From: JBGLNJ01 sp964353405
Lineage (GTDB): Bacteria > Chloroflexota > Anaerolineae > Fen-1058
DNA: 14,423 nt
Direction of reading: 5' to 3'
Assembly: GCA_964353405.1 (NCBI GenBank)
Contig: CAYGWJ010000212.1
Location: 1 to 14,423 of the forward strand
The position numbers and the translations under genes are program-made. The notes beneath the pieces were generated by a model, which worked only from the letters and a program-made list of their open reading frames with translations, made no database searches and was not told the DNA's origin. Below, piece after piece: positions 1 to 8,284 of the stretch (its first letter is position 1; every line of letters begins with the position of its first letter).

Positions 1-525
1 TGAATTCACGCAGGTCGCAAAAGCTTGCGTATCCAGCCCGGCTTGCTGGGCAAAAGACGACAGACTAGCCGCATCGGTCCGGCCAAAATTCTGGAACAGC
101 AACTTGCTGTATTCCCAGTATTTGTCCTGGTCATTGGCGCACAGCGCCGCCGCGCCCAACTGTTGCGCCTGCGAATCAAAGCCCATCACGTGCGCAATGT
201 AATACACCTTGCCGGTCTTGATGTATTGCTCGTCAATCTTGGGCTCGACGGTCAAAGAATAATCCCGGCAGTGCGAGCATACGAATGAAGAAACATCCAC
301 CATCTTGACGGGCGCATTCGGATCGCCTTTCGCCGGGCAAGGGACGCTGCCGCACATCACCAACCCTTGTGGATCGCCTGCGATCACCACCTTGGGCTTG
401 GGCCACAACAAATACGCCAACACCGCGACCACGACGATGGCGCCGCCCAAGATCATCAAAATCTGCCCGGTAGACAGTCCTTGCCGCCGGGTCCTCTTTA
501 CCACTCTACGCTGAACCTTCGCCAA
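1..525 (-). CDS. Membrane-anchored DsbA-like thiol-disulfide oxidoreductase, C-terminus cut by window edge
   Basis: A 175-codon open frame runs from a TTG start at 525 to the left edge without a stop, so the C-terminus is missing. TTG is chosen because GGGAGG (536-531) lies five bases upstream and the frame begins just after the moeA stop. The N-terminus is basic (residues 3-14), followed by one membrane segment at about 22-41, which predicts an outward-facing soluble domain. The domain looks like the DsbA/BdbD-type thioredoxin fold: CSHC redox motif at C83-C86, the preceding GDPNAPV motif at 67-73, and later cysteines C129 and C172. An additional C58-x4-C63 pair sits just outside the membrane. 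Members of this family form or exchange disulfides in exported proteins. It is the last visible gene of the mogA-moeA operon. The family call is firm; the substrate is unknown. CSHC differs from the CPHC of classical DsbA. Confidence 0.85.
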   Translation of the reverse strand, partial: MAKVQRRVVKRTRRQGLSTGQILMILGGAIVVVAVLAYLLWPKPKVVIAGDPQGLVMCGSVPCPAKGDPNAPVKMVDVSSFVCSHCRDYSLTVEPKIDEQYIKTGKVYYIAHVMGFDSQAQQLGAAALCANDQDKYWEYSKLLFQNFGRTDAASLSSFAQQAGLDTQAFATCVNS

Positions 526-536
526 TCTATCCTCCC
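526..536 (-). promoter_or_regulatory. Ribosome binding site deciding a TTG start
   Basis: GGGAGG at 536-531 followed by five bases and TTG (525-523). It lies in the 23-base gap after the moeA stop and supports the otherwise easily missed TTG start of the DsbA-like gene. Confidence 0.7.
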
Positions 537-548
537 AAGAACATCCCG

Positions 549-1799
549 TCAGAAAACGTCTTCGGGCCAGTCCAACATTTGCGCCGAGACTGTGGCCCCG
601 GCCTCCACGCGCGTTTGCCCGCCTGGGATGATGACGAGCGCATTGGCGGCAACCAGAGCGCTCAAGACATTCGAGGCCTGCCCGCCGCTGAGGTGGGCTA
701 GGTAACGATTGCTCTCGCGCCGGACCCAGGCCCGCGCAAAAGTCTCGCGGCCATCGCTGGTCATCGCTTCGGCCAATTCCACTTCCAGCACTGGCTTTTG
801 CCAGTTCGCCCGGCCGGACATCTTGATGATCGCCGGGCGGACAAACTGCTCGAACGTGAGCATCGCCGAGACAGGATTGCCGGGCAACCCAAAGAACGGC
901 ACGCCGCGATACCGTCCAAACGCCAGCGGCTTGCCCGGCCGCATCCGAACGCGCCAAAAGCTCAACTCGCCATCGGATGTCACGATGTCTTTGACGAGGT
1001 CGTAGGCGCCGACCGACACACCCGCCGATACGACGAACAGGTCCGCATTCGCCGCGAGGCCCCCGGCCAGTTTGGCGCGCAAATCATCCGCCATGTCCCG
1101 CGCAATGCCCAGCTGGATCGGCCGGCCTCCATAGCGCATCACCAGCGCGGCCGTGCTCCAGCCATTCGCGTTGCGAATCTGGCCGGGCAATAGCTGTTCA
1201 CCTGGCTCCACCAGCTCGTCGCCGGTCGCCAGAATCGCCACGCGCGGGCGGCGAATCACTCGCACCTGAGCCAGGCCCAAAGCAGCCATCAGCGCGATTT
1301 CTGCCGGGCGAATCACACTACCGGTGGTCAGAGCCTTGTCGCCGCGCCGCACGTCGCCGCCCGCCGGTCTAACGTGCTCGCCTCGTTTTGCCTTCTGAAA
1401 GATCGTCACTCGGGCCGAGAATGCGCTGCCGCTGTCGGTGGCTTCCACCGGCACGACGGCATCTGCGCCCGCCGGCATAGGAGCGCCGGTCATGATGCGC
1501 GCAGCCTCCGCTGGTCCAATCGTCACATCAGATGGATGGCCGGCGGCAATGTCGGCCACAACGCTCAGTGTGACCGGGGCCTCACGCGTCGCCTCTAGAA
1601 CATTGTCCGCGCGGACGGCATAGCCATCCATACCGGAATTATCAAAGGGTGGCAAATCATCCTGGGCGATGACATCTTGGGCCAGAACGCGCCCCAACGA
1701 TTCGAGCAAAGTCGCAGACTCGGCGCCGCACGGCTGAACGTGGGTGAGAATGACGCGTTGCGCCTCGGCGACCGAAAGCATTTCAACTTGATCTGTCAT
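549..1799 (-). CDS. moeA: Molybdopterin molybdenumtransferase MoeA
   Basis: MoeA inserts molybdate into adenylated molybdopterin, the last common step of molybdenum cofactor synthesis, in the cytoplasm. I start it at the ATG at 1799 (416 residues). A GTG at 1826 would add nine residues, and neither start has a strong ribosome binding site. Numbered from the ATG, family motifs are NSGMDGYAVR (54-63, with the Asp matching E. coli D59), MTGAPMPAGADAVVPVE (103-119), GGDVRRGD (147-154), TGDEL (192-196), SAGVSVGAYD (258-267, with the Asp matching E. coli D259), PGKP (288-291) and LPGNPVS (305-311). The C-terminal beta domain IV follows from about 335. The key acidic residues are present and the length is normal, so it should be active. 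It sits 35 bases after the YfhO-like gene and 23 before the DsbA-like gene, at the far end of an operon headed by mogA. Confidence 0.95.
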   Translation of the reverse strand: MTDQVEMLSVAEAQRVILTHVQPCGAESATLLESLGRVLAQDVIAQDDLPPFDNSGMDGYAVRADNVLEATREAPVTLSVVADIAAGHPSDVTIGPAEAARIMTGAPMPAGADAVVPVEATDSGSAFSARVTIFQKAKRGEHVRPAGGDVRRGDKALTTGSVIRPAEIALMAALGLAQVRVIRRPRVAILATGDELVEPGEQLLPGQIRNANGWSTAALVMRYGGRPIQLGIARDMADDLRAKLAGGLAANADLFVVSAGVSVGAYDLVKDIVTSDGELSFWRVRMRPGKPLAFGRYRGVPFFGLPGNPVSAMLTFEQFVRPAIIKMSGRANWQKPVLEVELAEAMTSDGRETFARAWVRRESNRYLAHLSGGQASNVLSALVAANALVIIPGGQTRVEAGATVSAQMLDWPEDVF

Positions 1800-1834
1800 C
1801 AGAGTTCGCCCGTCACGATATACCACAGAAGACG

Positions 1835-4216
1835 CTATCTGTCAATACTTTGCGTTGGTCGTCTTGCCCGTCTCAACACAACGGCCAGCAGTGCACACCA
1901 GGTTGCCACGCTGATCGCCAGTCCAACCAGCCACGGGGTCGGCAGAAAGAACAGCCTGATGCGATGAGCGCCGGGTTCGAGGTACACGGCGCGGAAGCAA
2001 AAGTTGGCCGGCAAGATTTTGGCGGCGTGTCCGTCCACCTCCGCGCGCCAGCCGGGATAATAGACTTCGCTCATGACGAGGTACACCGGCGCGGGCGTTG
2101 TCGCCTCGATTTCGATGTCGTTCGCATCCAGCCGCCGGAAGACGAGCGTGCTGCTGACAGGTGTTCCGTTCAACACCGCCCCGCCTTCAATCACGGCTTC
2201 GCGCGAAGGGTCAAATCCTGGCTGATGAATCGCCGCCCAGGCTTCTTCGCCGCTGCTCACCGGGATGGATTTATGAATCAGCATCGCGCGCGGAAGCGCG
2301 GCGGTGTTGAGATAAACGTCCATTTGTGGATCGCCGTTAAACACCGGCACAAAGTGCGCGTCGCCCGGCGGCTTGCCTTTGTCGGCCAGTACATATTTGA
2401 CGTTCAGGAAGTTGTAGAGTGGATTACCGCGTGCGCCCATCCCGCCGCCGTAAGTGTTAAAAGCCGCCAATCCGAGCGGATTATGGATGCCGCCGATGTC
2501 GGCTACGCCGTACATCGCGCCCGCGTCGGATTGCCACGCAGAGGCCGGCGAGCTATCAATGCGGAATGGCTCGCCATCGCGCCGCAAGAAATCCACTACC
2601 GCTGAATGGCGATAGCCTACGGTCGGATCGTTCTTTTCCACATCAACCGACGAGCCAAGCACGACCAGATCAACCATCAACACGATGACGGCGACGATGC
2701 CGGCTCGCGCAGGAGAGATCCATCGCCCGCGCCGCGCCGCCAAGACAAGCGCACTCGCCGCCAGCAGGACGACGCCGAGCACGACGCCGTTCATCACCAG
2801 AGCATAGCGATGCGTCATTCCTTCGTCGTTGGCGTACCAGGCGATAAAATAATAGCTCAACGGCAGACCGATAACGGCCAAGCCAATCGCGACCCATGCG
2901 ACACTGCGGCTCAATGTCTTGAGAAACACGTTGGCGCGGCGCGCCAGCGGCGACAGGAGCGCGTCGAGGCCGAGTCCGGCCAGAATCACGAGCGCAAAAT
3001 CGGCCAGCATCACCGCGCGGGCCGGAGCGCGCAGTTGACCCAGGCCCGGCGCAAAGCGATACAACCAGCCGTGCAGCGCGGCATATCCGCCCAGCGCCAG
3101 CAGGAACGCCAGAATCACGGCGGCGCCCAGGAACACTCGCTCACCGGGCCGCTCGCCTTTGCGCTTGAGCGCCACGCCGACGATGGCCAAGGCCAGCGTC
3201 AATACGCCCGCGTAACCGATCTCGACACGCGGCCAGGGCGCCCACGCGCCCGCCCCACGTCCCCACAGCCCGGGCACAATCAGGCCGAGCAACCCGGCCG
3301 GCGGAAGCGAATAGCGTGCGGCGTCCTCATAGTCCAGCCCGGCGCGGCCCGTGTAGCGGGTCAGGTCATAACCGGGGATAAACATCAGCGCGGCAAAGGC
3401 AAAAGCGACGAACGCAGAGAGAAGGAAAAGTAGCAAAGGAGCAATTTGAACTCGGCGCTGACCTTTCCCTGCAAGGGCATAGGGAGCAAACGCGCAGAAT
3501 AGCGCATAGCCGCCGAGCCACAAGCCCGTGAACAGCGTCACCTGAATGTGACCGGCCAGCGCGGCTATGCCCCACAATACTCCGGAAGCGAGAGCGCAGC
3601 GAACCCCCTCGCCCCCCCGGCCCCCCTCTCCCGATTTTCGGGAGAGGGGGGAGCGGGGGATGAGGGCCTGCCGGAAGGTCGCAAAAATCAGCGGCAGCCA
3701 GGCCACGACGGCGATGAGGTTGTAATTGCCAAAGTGAATGACAAATATATCGGAGAACATCCACGCCAGCGCGCCTGCAAACGCTGCCACGCGGCGAGCC
3801 TGCATCGTGCGAAGCAGAATGTACATCCCTACGCCCGCCCACCAGACGTGAAGAACCGACATCAACTCTATTACAAAATAAGTCAGGTTAGGGACGAGGA
3901 AAAAGACGAGCAGGTTGAAGGGATAGAAAAGGCCTGACTGGTTATCGGCCGCAAAGGGCATCCCGCTGTAGAGATAGGGATTCCACAGCGGCAGCACGCC
4001 CGACCTCAGGCTGCGCGCCGCAAAGGTATACGTGGGCCACAGGAACGACACCAAATCGCCGCCGCCCGAGGGCATCCACGCGCCGCCAAAGAGGATCCGC
4101 CAGTAGAATCCGGCGCATACCAGCGCGAGGATGGAAACGGCAACAACATCCAGTCTGCGAGTGGAGCTTTTAGTAAGCACTGGAATCGTCGATTTTACCT
4201 CAACTAGAGAACTCAC
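1835..4216 (-). CDS. YfhO-family multi-pass membrane protein (probable GT-C glycosyltransferase)
   Basis: A 793-residue polytopic membrane protein with roughly a dozen hydrophobic segments. Its N-terminal external loop carries GGGD (51-54) and the PLWNPYLYSGMPFAADNQSG stretch (76-95) typical of the YfhO family. The C-terminus has a short soluble domain with YYPGWRAEVDG (719-729) and a last membrane helix near 759-781. In Bacillus, YfhO uses a lipid-linked sugar to glycosylate a cell-surface polymer; a similar role here is inference. The GTG start overlaps the stop of the upstream glycosyltransferase gene (GTGA), implying translational coupling. Residues 184-204 (basic and Gly-rich, with repeated GEG/RGG) are encoded by a palindromic repeat and look like an insertion between two membrane segments. 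I see no frameshift, so the gene is probably functional. The exact substrate cannot be told. Confidence 0.8.
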   Translation of the reverse strand: MSSLVEVKSTIPVLTKSSTRRLDVVAVSILALVCAGFYWRILFGGAWMPSGGGDLVSFLWPTYTFAARSLRSGVLPLWNPYLYSGMPFAADNQSGLFYPFNLLVFFLVPNLTYFVIELMSVLHVWWAGVGMYILLRTMQARRVAAFAGALAWMFSDIFVIHFGNYNLIAVVAWLPLIFATFRQALIPRSPLSRKSGEGGRGGEGVRCALASGVLWGIAALAGHIQVTLFTGLWLGGYALFCAFAPYALAGKGQRRVQIAPLLLFLLSAFVAFAFAALMFIPGYDLTRYTGRAGLDYEDAARYSLPPAGLLGLIVPGLWGRGAGAWAPWPRVEIGYAGVLTLALAIVGVALKRKGERPGERVFLGAAVILAFLLALGGYAALHGWLYRFAPGLGQLRAPARAVMLADFALVILAGLGLDALLSPLARRANVFLKTLSRSVAWVAIGLAVIGLPLSYYFIAWYANDEGMTHRYALVMNGVVLGVVLLAASALVLAARRGRWISPARAGIVAVIVLMVDLVVLGSSVDVEKNDPTVGYRHSAVVDFLRRDGEPFRIDSSPASAWQSDAGAMYGVADIGGIHNPLGLAAFNTYGGGMGARGNPLYNFLNVKYVLADKGKPPGDAHFVPVFNGDPQMDVYLNTAALPRAMLIHKSIPVSSGEEAWAAIHQPGFDPSREAVIEGGAVLNGTPVSSTLVFRRLDANDIEIEATTPAPVYLVMSEVYYPGWRAEVDGHAAKILPANFCFRAVYLEPGAHRIRLFFLPTPWLVGLAISVATWCALLAVVLRRARRPTQSIDR
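3606..3666. repeat. 61-base GC-rich palindromic element inside a coding sequence
   Basis: Arms of 29 bases (3606-3634 and 3638-3666) flank a three-base loop. The inner 14 bases pair perfectly (3621-3634 with 3638-3651), and the whole arms match at 24 of 29 positions by eye. The core reads CCCTCTCCCGA-TTT-TCGGGAGAGGG. It resembles the dispersed CCCTCTCCC/GGGAGAGGG palindromes seen in many environmental bacterial genomes; that comparison is from memory. It lies in the YfhO-like gene and encodes residues 184-204 without breaking the frame. A CC dinucleotide abuts both ends, so a 61+2 base insertion would add 63 bases, or 21 codons. No T-tract follows the stem on the coding strand, so it does not look like a terminator. 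Confidence 0.75.
4213..4216 (-). other. GTGA stop/start overlap
   Basis: The GTG start (4216-4214) of the YfhO-like gene overlaps the TGA stop (4215-4213) of the GT39-like gene. Such four-base overlaps usually mean translational coupling and fixed stoichiometry. A GAGGTGGGG stretch sits about 12 to 20 bases upstream, too far to be a normal ribosome binding site. Confidence 0.85.
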
Positions 4217-6243
4217 TTGATCTCAATCGGCCCCACCTCGACGTAGCCGGCTCCGTTCACCATTGGCACAGTCTTGATATCCGGGTACGTGTACATCCCC
4301 ACGCGCATTCGGTACTCACCGGGCTTGACGCTGGCATCGAGCGGCGCGGTGAAATCAGTGATGACCAAGTCGCCCGCGCGCCAGCTTGATGCAGGAAAGC
4401 CAACATCATCCTTCTGCCAGACACGCTTGCCTTCTGCGTCATAGAGCTGATTTGTCCAGTGATAGTCCACGCCGCGCGCCGGGGCCGAGCTCACCTGCCA
4501 GGCCGTCGAAAAATAAAGCGAGTTGCCCGGCTGCCCGCCAGAGACGTGATAGCCCAATAGCACGACACCATTCGTAAAGGCCGCAGAGGCCGGCAACAGC
4601 CTGAAATTCTGGTCGTCCAGCAACCGTTCCACCGCGTCTGGCCCCAGGCCATCCCACGAAGACAGGCGATAACCGCCCTCGCCGCCCGGACGCAAAGCAA
4701 ACTGCGCTGGCACGGACATCGTGGGCAAAACCGGGCTGACGAACACGGCCTTGCCCAGCGGATAAACGGTCGCCCGCCGCCGATCCACGACGCGCGGCGC
4801 CAAGGCCGGATCCACCAACACATCCCATATCGAAGCAATCTCGTCGGCTTGCACGTTGTCGCCCTCGGCCAGCACAAGCACGTGTCCCTTCAACCCGCGC
4901 GCCATTTGCTCGGCGGCTCGCACCGCCTGGAGTGTCAACCCAACGGGTGTGCCATAGCCCCCCGGCGTGTTTCGCCCGGCAACAAAGTGCAGGATGGACA
5001 GATAACCATAGAGTTGAGCCGCTACGAGCACGGCGATCAATACCCCACCCCATGCGGAAACACGCCAACGAGGACGCTGCTGTGCCAGCCAGGTGATGAA
5101 CATAGCCACCAGAACATACGGCCAAGGATAAAGCAAAATGAAATAGTGCGGGAACACTGGCGTGCTGTGCCAGACAAACAACAAAGTCGGAAAAACAACG
5201 CCCATCGCCACGATAAAGCCGGCTCTCGCCTGCGAATGATGCCATTCGTGCGCTGCGCGCCAGAGCGACCAGATCAACGCTGTCACTGCCAACACTCCCA
5301 AGATGACAAGCAAGGGTGTGATCGGCAGCGTGCTACTGAGAAAGTTGCGAAACTCGTCCGCGCCAGCCAGACTGTGCAAGTCCGACCCGGTGGTCATGAT
5401 CCACGCCATCTGGAAAGCAGTCGTATCAACGACGGCCTTGCGATACAACACCGTCTGGAAAATACGAGAGACGTTTGGGAACGCGTGCATCTGGCCCGTG
5501 AGCGGGTCCGGCGCAATCGTTCTCGCATCGAGGTAAAGGAACGGAGCAAAGCCCAGCACGCCGACGACGGCCGTAACCAGCAATATCCTCCACAGCCACT
5601 TGCGCCACCAGAACAATACAATCAAGAAAGCCGTCAGGAAGACCAGGGTCAAAGCGCTATAATGCAACTGGATACACGCTGCCAACGCCAATATATGCCC
5701 GATCAGCCACCAGGGTTTCTCTTCGACAAACACCAGGTAAGCCGTCCACAAATAAGCGACGACAAAAGGAGGCAGCAAGTCTTGCGCCCACAGCTTGCGG
5801 CTATTGAGCACTGCCCACGGCGCAACGGCAAACAACAGCGCGGCAACGCAAGCCGCCCATGGCCCAGCCACCTTGCGCGTGAATGCAAACGTCATCGCCA
5901 CCGCCAGCACATTCAACACGGCGACAAAACCCGTCGCGACCAGAGGGCTGCTCGAAACTGCATAGGGAATCGCCAACAACCATTCGGACAGTGCGCCGTT
6001 GTAAATGCCCACCGATGACCCCAGTCCCCAGATCGGAACTTGGCCATAACGCGCCATGTTCAACGACAGCCGCGAGATGTTGGCTTCATCCAGTTTGTAT
6101 TCCACCCAATCGAGCCGATAGAGGCGCACAGCAGTCGCCAGGAGCAAAATGAGGATGAGCGCAACGACCTCGTTGGCGATAGGCAGGTACGGCTTGTCTT
6201 CGGTCAGTGGTTGGGGCGCGGTGAGGAGGTTGGAATCAGCCAT
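4213..6243 (-). CDS. GT39/ArnT-like membrane glycosyltransferase with C-terminal beta-rich domain
   Basis: 676 residues. About ten or eleven membrane segments occupy residues 25-420. The first external loop carries the acidic pair KLDEAN (D52, E53), the position where GT-C enzymes of the GT39/ArnT/PMT group place their catalytic Asp. After the last helix a soluble tail of about 230 residues ends in a beta-sandwich-like segment with the pattern GYHVSGG, LYFSTAWQ, DYHWTNQLYDAEGKRVWQKDD and PGEYRMRVGMYTYP. I recall this tail in Chloroflexota GT39-like proteins. The family transfers sugars from polyprenyl-phosphate donors to proteins or lipids at the outer face of the membrane. The ATG lies two bases after the stop of the intact nitrilase gene, with no clear ribosome binding site, so translation probably relies on coupling. 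The next gene overlaps it. Donor and acceptor are unknown, and no polyprenyl-phosphate sugar synthase is in view. Confidence 0.8.
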   Translation of the reverse strand: MADSNLLTAPQPLTEDKPYLPIANEVVALILILLLATAVRLYRLDWVEYKLDEANISRLSLNMARYGQVPIWGLGSSVGIYNGALSEWLLAIPYAVSSSPLVATGFVAVLNVLAVAMTFAFTRKVAGPWAACVAALLFAVAPWAVLNSRKLWAQDLLPPFVVAYLWTAYLVFVEEKPWWLIGHILALAACIQLHYSALTLVFLTAFLIVLFWWRKWLWRILLVTAVVGVLGFAPFLYLDARTIAPDPLTGQMHAFPNVSRIFQTVLYRKAVVDTTAFQMAWIMTTGSDLHSLAGADEFRNFLSSTLPITPLLVILGVLAVTALIWSLWRAAHEWHHSQARAGFIVAMGVVFPTLLFVWHSTPVFPHYFILLYPWPYVLVAMFITWLAQQRPRWRVSAWGGVLIAVLVAAQLYGYLSILHFVAGRNTPGGYGTPVGLTLQAVRAAEQMARGLKGHVLVLAEGDNVQADEIASIWDVLVDPALAPRVVDRRRATVYPLGKAVFVSPVLPTMSVPAQFALRPGGEGGYRLSSWDGLGPDAVERLLDDQNFRLLPASAAFTNGVVLLGYHVSGGQPGNSLYFSTAWQVSSAPARGVDYHWTNQLYDAEGKRVWQKDDVGFPASSWRAGDLVITDFTAPLDASVKPGEYRMRVGMYTYPDIKTVPMVNGAGYVEVGPIEIK

Positions 6244-6245
6244 GG

Positions 6246-7349
6246 TTACTCTGCAGGACGATGGATGACGCGCCGACCATTCTGCTCACTCGCGCGATAG
6301 TCGGCATATGTCTGTGGCAGATATTTTTCATAGAGGGGCAGGTTGAACTCGGGCGTGTGATCGGCACGGAATGCTCGGAGCGCTGACATATCCAACTCGC
6401 ACACGACGACCTCTTCCTGGTCATCGCTTGCAGCACGAGCCAGCGCGCGTTGGCCACGCGGAAGCAGGCCGACGGGCGCATAGACGCTGCTGCGCCCACG
6501 CCAGTGCAGCCCAAAGAAATCCGTGACGCTATAAACGTGCAAGCCATAGCAGGGCGATTCTTGCACACGCATCCGAACGCCGCGCGCCGCCAGCCACTCG
6601 TTATCGGCTGTGTCATCAGCCGCCGGATCAACCAGAATTTCAGCGCCGGCCAGGTAAGCCAGACGTGTGGTCTCCCAAAAAGTATAGTCCATACAAATCG
6701 GCATGGCCACGCGACCAAAGGGCAGGTCAAACACGCGCAACTCGTGGCCGGGAGTGAGCCAGCCCTCCTCGGTCGCGAACAGGTGCAACTTGCGCTGCGT
6801 GCCGATCAAATGACCATCCGGCGCAAACAGGTGCGCGTGACTGTGGAGCTTGCCATCACCGTCAGGCAAGATGATTGAACCGGCCACGAGGTGAATGGTG
6901 AACTGGCGCGCCAGCGTCGAGAACGTCTCCGAGTAAATCTTTCGCGCCGCCGGAGCGACGACGCGAAACATGTCGCCCAAGCTCAGGTTTGCCCCGCCCG
7001 TCAGTTCACCCATCCCAGCCTGAATCGAATGGCCTGAAGCCAACTCTTGCACGTTGGGCAAGAGTCCCAAGAGCGGCGCGCCCGTGTACTCTGGAAAGAC
7101 GACAAACTGTGCGCCGCGCTCTACGGCGTCTCGCACCAGGCGATAGGCCTGCAACGCATAATCCACCGCGCTCGTGACGACTTGCATCCGCATCTGCGCC
7201 AGGCCCACCTTCACACGATCACGCGAAGGAGGCTCGGCGGGATGGAACGGCTGTTGAGCCAGCGCGCCAGATACCCGTCCGGGCCGCGATTCCCGCCACA
7301 GCATCGCAGCCAGGCCAAGCGCAGTTAATCGGTCACGGAGTGCTGTCAT
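6246..7349 (-). CDS. Carbon-nitrogen hydrolase (nitrilase superfamily), intact catalytic triad
   Basis: A 367-residue nitrilase-fold protein. The Glu-Lys-Cys triad is visible: E87 in FVVFPEYTG, K187 in TQRKLHLF and C219 in MPICMDYTFWE. Enzymes of this superfamily hydrolyse C-N bonds of amides, N-carbamoyl compounds or nitriles through a cysteine thioester; the substrate here cannot be assigned. The core starts near residue 46. The first 45 residues are an extension that I cannot identify as a signal peptide; a later start (a GTG at residue 46) lacks a ribosome binding site. The gene follows a shorter catalytically dead paralogue after 61 bases and precedes the GT39-like gene by two bases. The two nitrilases share a C-terminal pattern of the type FN-x2-LY-x3-FP/LP-x2-Y, which suggests tandem duplication. 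Confidence 0.85.
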   Translation of the reverse strand: MTALRDRLTALGLAAMLWRESRPGRVSGALAQQPFHPAEPPSRDRVKVGLAQMRMQVVTSAVDYALQAYRLVRDAVERGAQFVVFPEYTGAPLLGLLPNVQELASGHSIQAGMGELTGGANLSLGDMFRVVAPAARKIYSETFSTLARQFTIHLVAGSIILPDGDGKLHSHAHLFAPDGHLIGTQRKLHLFATEEGWLTPGHELRVFDLPFGRVAMPICMDYTFWETTRLAYLAGAEILVDPAADDTADNEWLAARGVRMRVQESPCYGLHVYSVTDFFGLHWRGRSSVYAPVGLLPRGQRALARAASDDQEEVVVCELDMSALRAFRADHTPEFNLPLYEKYLPQTYADYRASEQNGRRVIHRPAE

Positions 7350-7410
7350 TGTGAAACGTCAGACGTGATGTGTGTTGCCTAGTCCGCCGAGACACGCGCT
7401 ATGCGATAAA

Positions 7411-8274
7411 CTATCCGCGATAAGCAGATGGAAACACGCGCGCGTACAGGTCATAGTTGAAATAGTGAAAGATGTGATAGCGGTCGACCACCTTTTGGAG
7501 CGCGTCCAGGTCGAGGTCGCCGACGACGACTTGCTCGCCATCTGTGACAAACGATTGCGCAAGGACTCCGCGCCCACCCTCGGTCATCTCGACCGGAGCG
7601 AGAATCGCACTGCTGCCGGCATAGGTCTGACCGAGACACTCGCCGACCAGACACGCTTCGATGCCAAAGACTTGATTCGCCTGCACTTGGCTCCACAGCG
7701 AGGCCAGCCAGGCTTCTTCTTCAAAGGGCGCCGGCAGCGCAGCCACGTGAACCAAAATCGTTGCGCCTTGCAATGCCAGGATACGCGCCACTTCAGGATA
7801 GCGCACGTCCTCTCCGACGATGAGGCCGATGCAACCCAGGGGTGTATCAAAAACATCCAGGCTGTCGCCGCGCGCCAGACCCCAGGCCTTTTCCAGCGCG
7901 CCCCGGTGCGTCTGCCGTTGGCGACCTGCCATGTGTCCATCCGGCGCAAACAGATACGCTTGCGCCACGAGGGACTCGCCATCCGCGCCGATAATCGAAC
8001 CTGGCGCCAGCCACACACCAAAACGCGAGGCCAGCCCAGCGCAGGTTTCCTCGAACGCCCGGATGAGCGCCTTGCCTTTCTGCCGCAACACGGGCAACGG
8101 GTCAGCGCCTGCGCCGGCCGCGCCGAGCAGCGCCAGTCCCGTGTGCTGAGGCAGAACGACGAGTTGCGCCCCCTCGTCTATCGCCGGTTGGATAACCTTC
8201 ACCAGGCGTGCCTCAAAATCTGCCACGCTTTGCGCGCGCAAGTATTTGAGTTGTACCGCAGCAACCTTCGTCAT
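7411..8274 (-). CDS. Nitrilase-fold protein lacking all three catalytic residues (probable pseudoenzyme)
   Basis: 287 residues, normal for a single nitrilase domain, starting at ATG 8274, ten bases after mogA. The fold is clear from KVAAVQLKYL at the N-terminus, VVLPQHTG (39-46), YLFAPDGHMAGRQRQTH (108-123), IGLIVGEDVRYPEVAR (149-164) and ATILVHVAALP (171-181). Aligned with its neighbour, each catalytic position is replaced: Glu to Gln at 43 (CAG, one base from GAG), Lys to Gln at 121 (CAG, one base from AAG) and Cys to Gly at 154 (GGA). I checked the three codons on the strand. The frame is otherwise intact and the fold motifs are kept, arguing for a selected non-catalytic role (partner or regulator of the intact paralogue, or ligand binding) and against simple decay. 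That role is inference. It should not be annotated as an active amidohydrolase. Confidence 0.85.
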   Translation of the reverse strand: MTKVAAVQLKYLRAQSVADFEARLVKVIQPAIDEGAQLVVLPQHTGLALLGAAGAGADPLPVLRQKGKALIRAFEETCAGLASRFGVWLAPGSIIGADGESLVAQAYLFAPDGHMAGRQRQTHRGALEKAWGLARGDSLDVFDTPLGCIGLIVGEDVRYPEVARILALQGATILVHVAALPAPFEEEAWLASLWSQVQANQVFGIEACLVGECLGQTYAGSSAILAPVEMTEGGRGVLAQSFVTDGEQVVVGDLDLDALQKVVDRYHIFHYFNYDLYARVFPSAYRG

Positions 8275-8284
8275 TCGTTACAGA

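Noticed and set aside
1800..1826. GTG start for moeA nine codons upstream
   Set aside because: No ribosome binding site; the ATG at 1799 matches the usual N-terminus as well or better. It cannot be fully excluded.
2606..3433. 275-codon plus-strand frame opposite the YfhO-like gene
   Set aside because: Composition of a shadow frame and no domain; the opposite strand has clear membrane segments.
4849..6018. 389-codon plus-strand frame opposite the GT39-like gene
   Set aside because: Shadow frame with Arg/Gln/His-rich low-information translation; the minus strand encodes a clear membrane protein over the same bases.
7356..7366. 11-base palindrome ACGTC-A-GACGT between the two nitrilase genes, considered as an operator
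   Set aside because: Too short to stand on its own, no second copy seen, and no regulator gene nearby.
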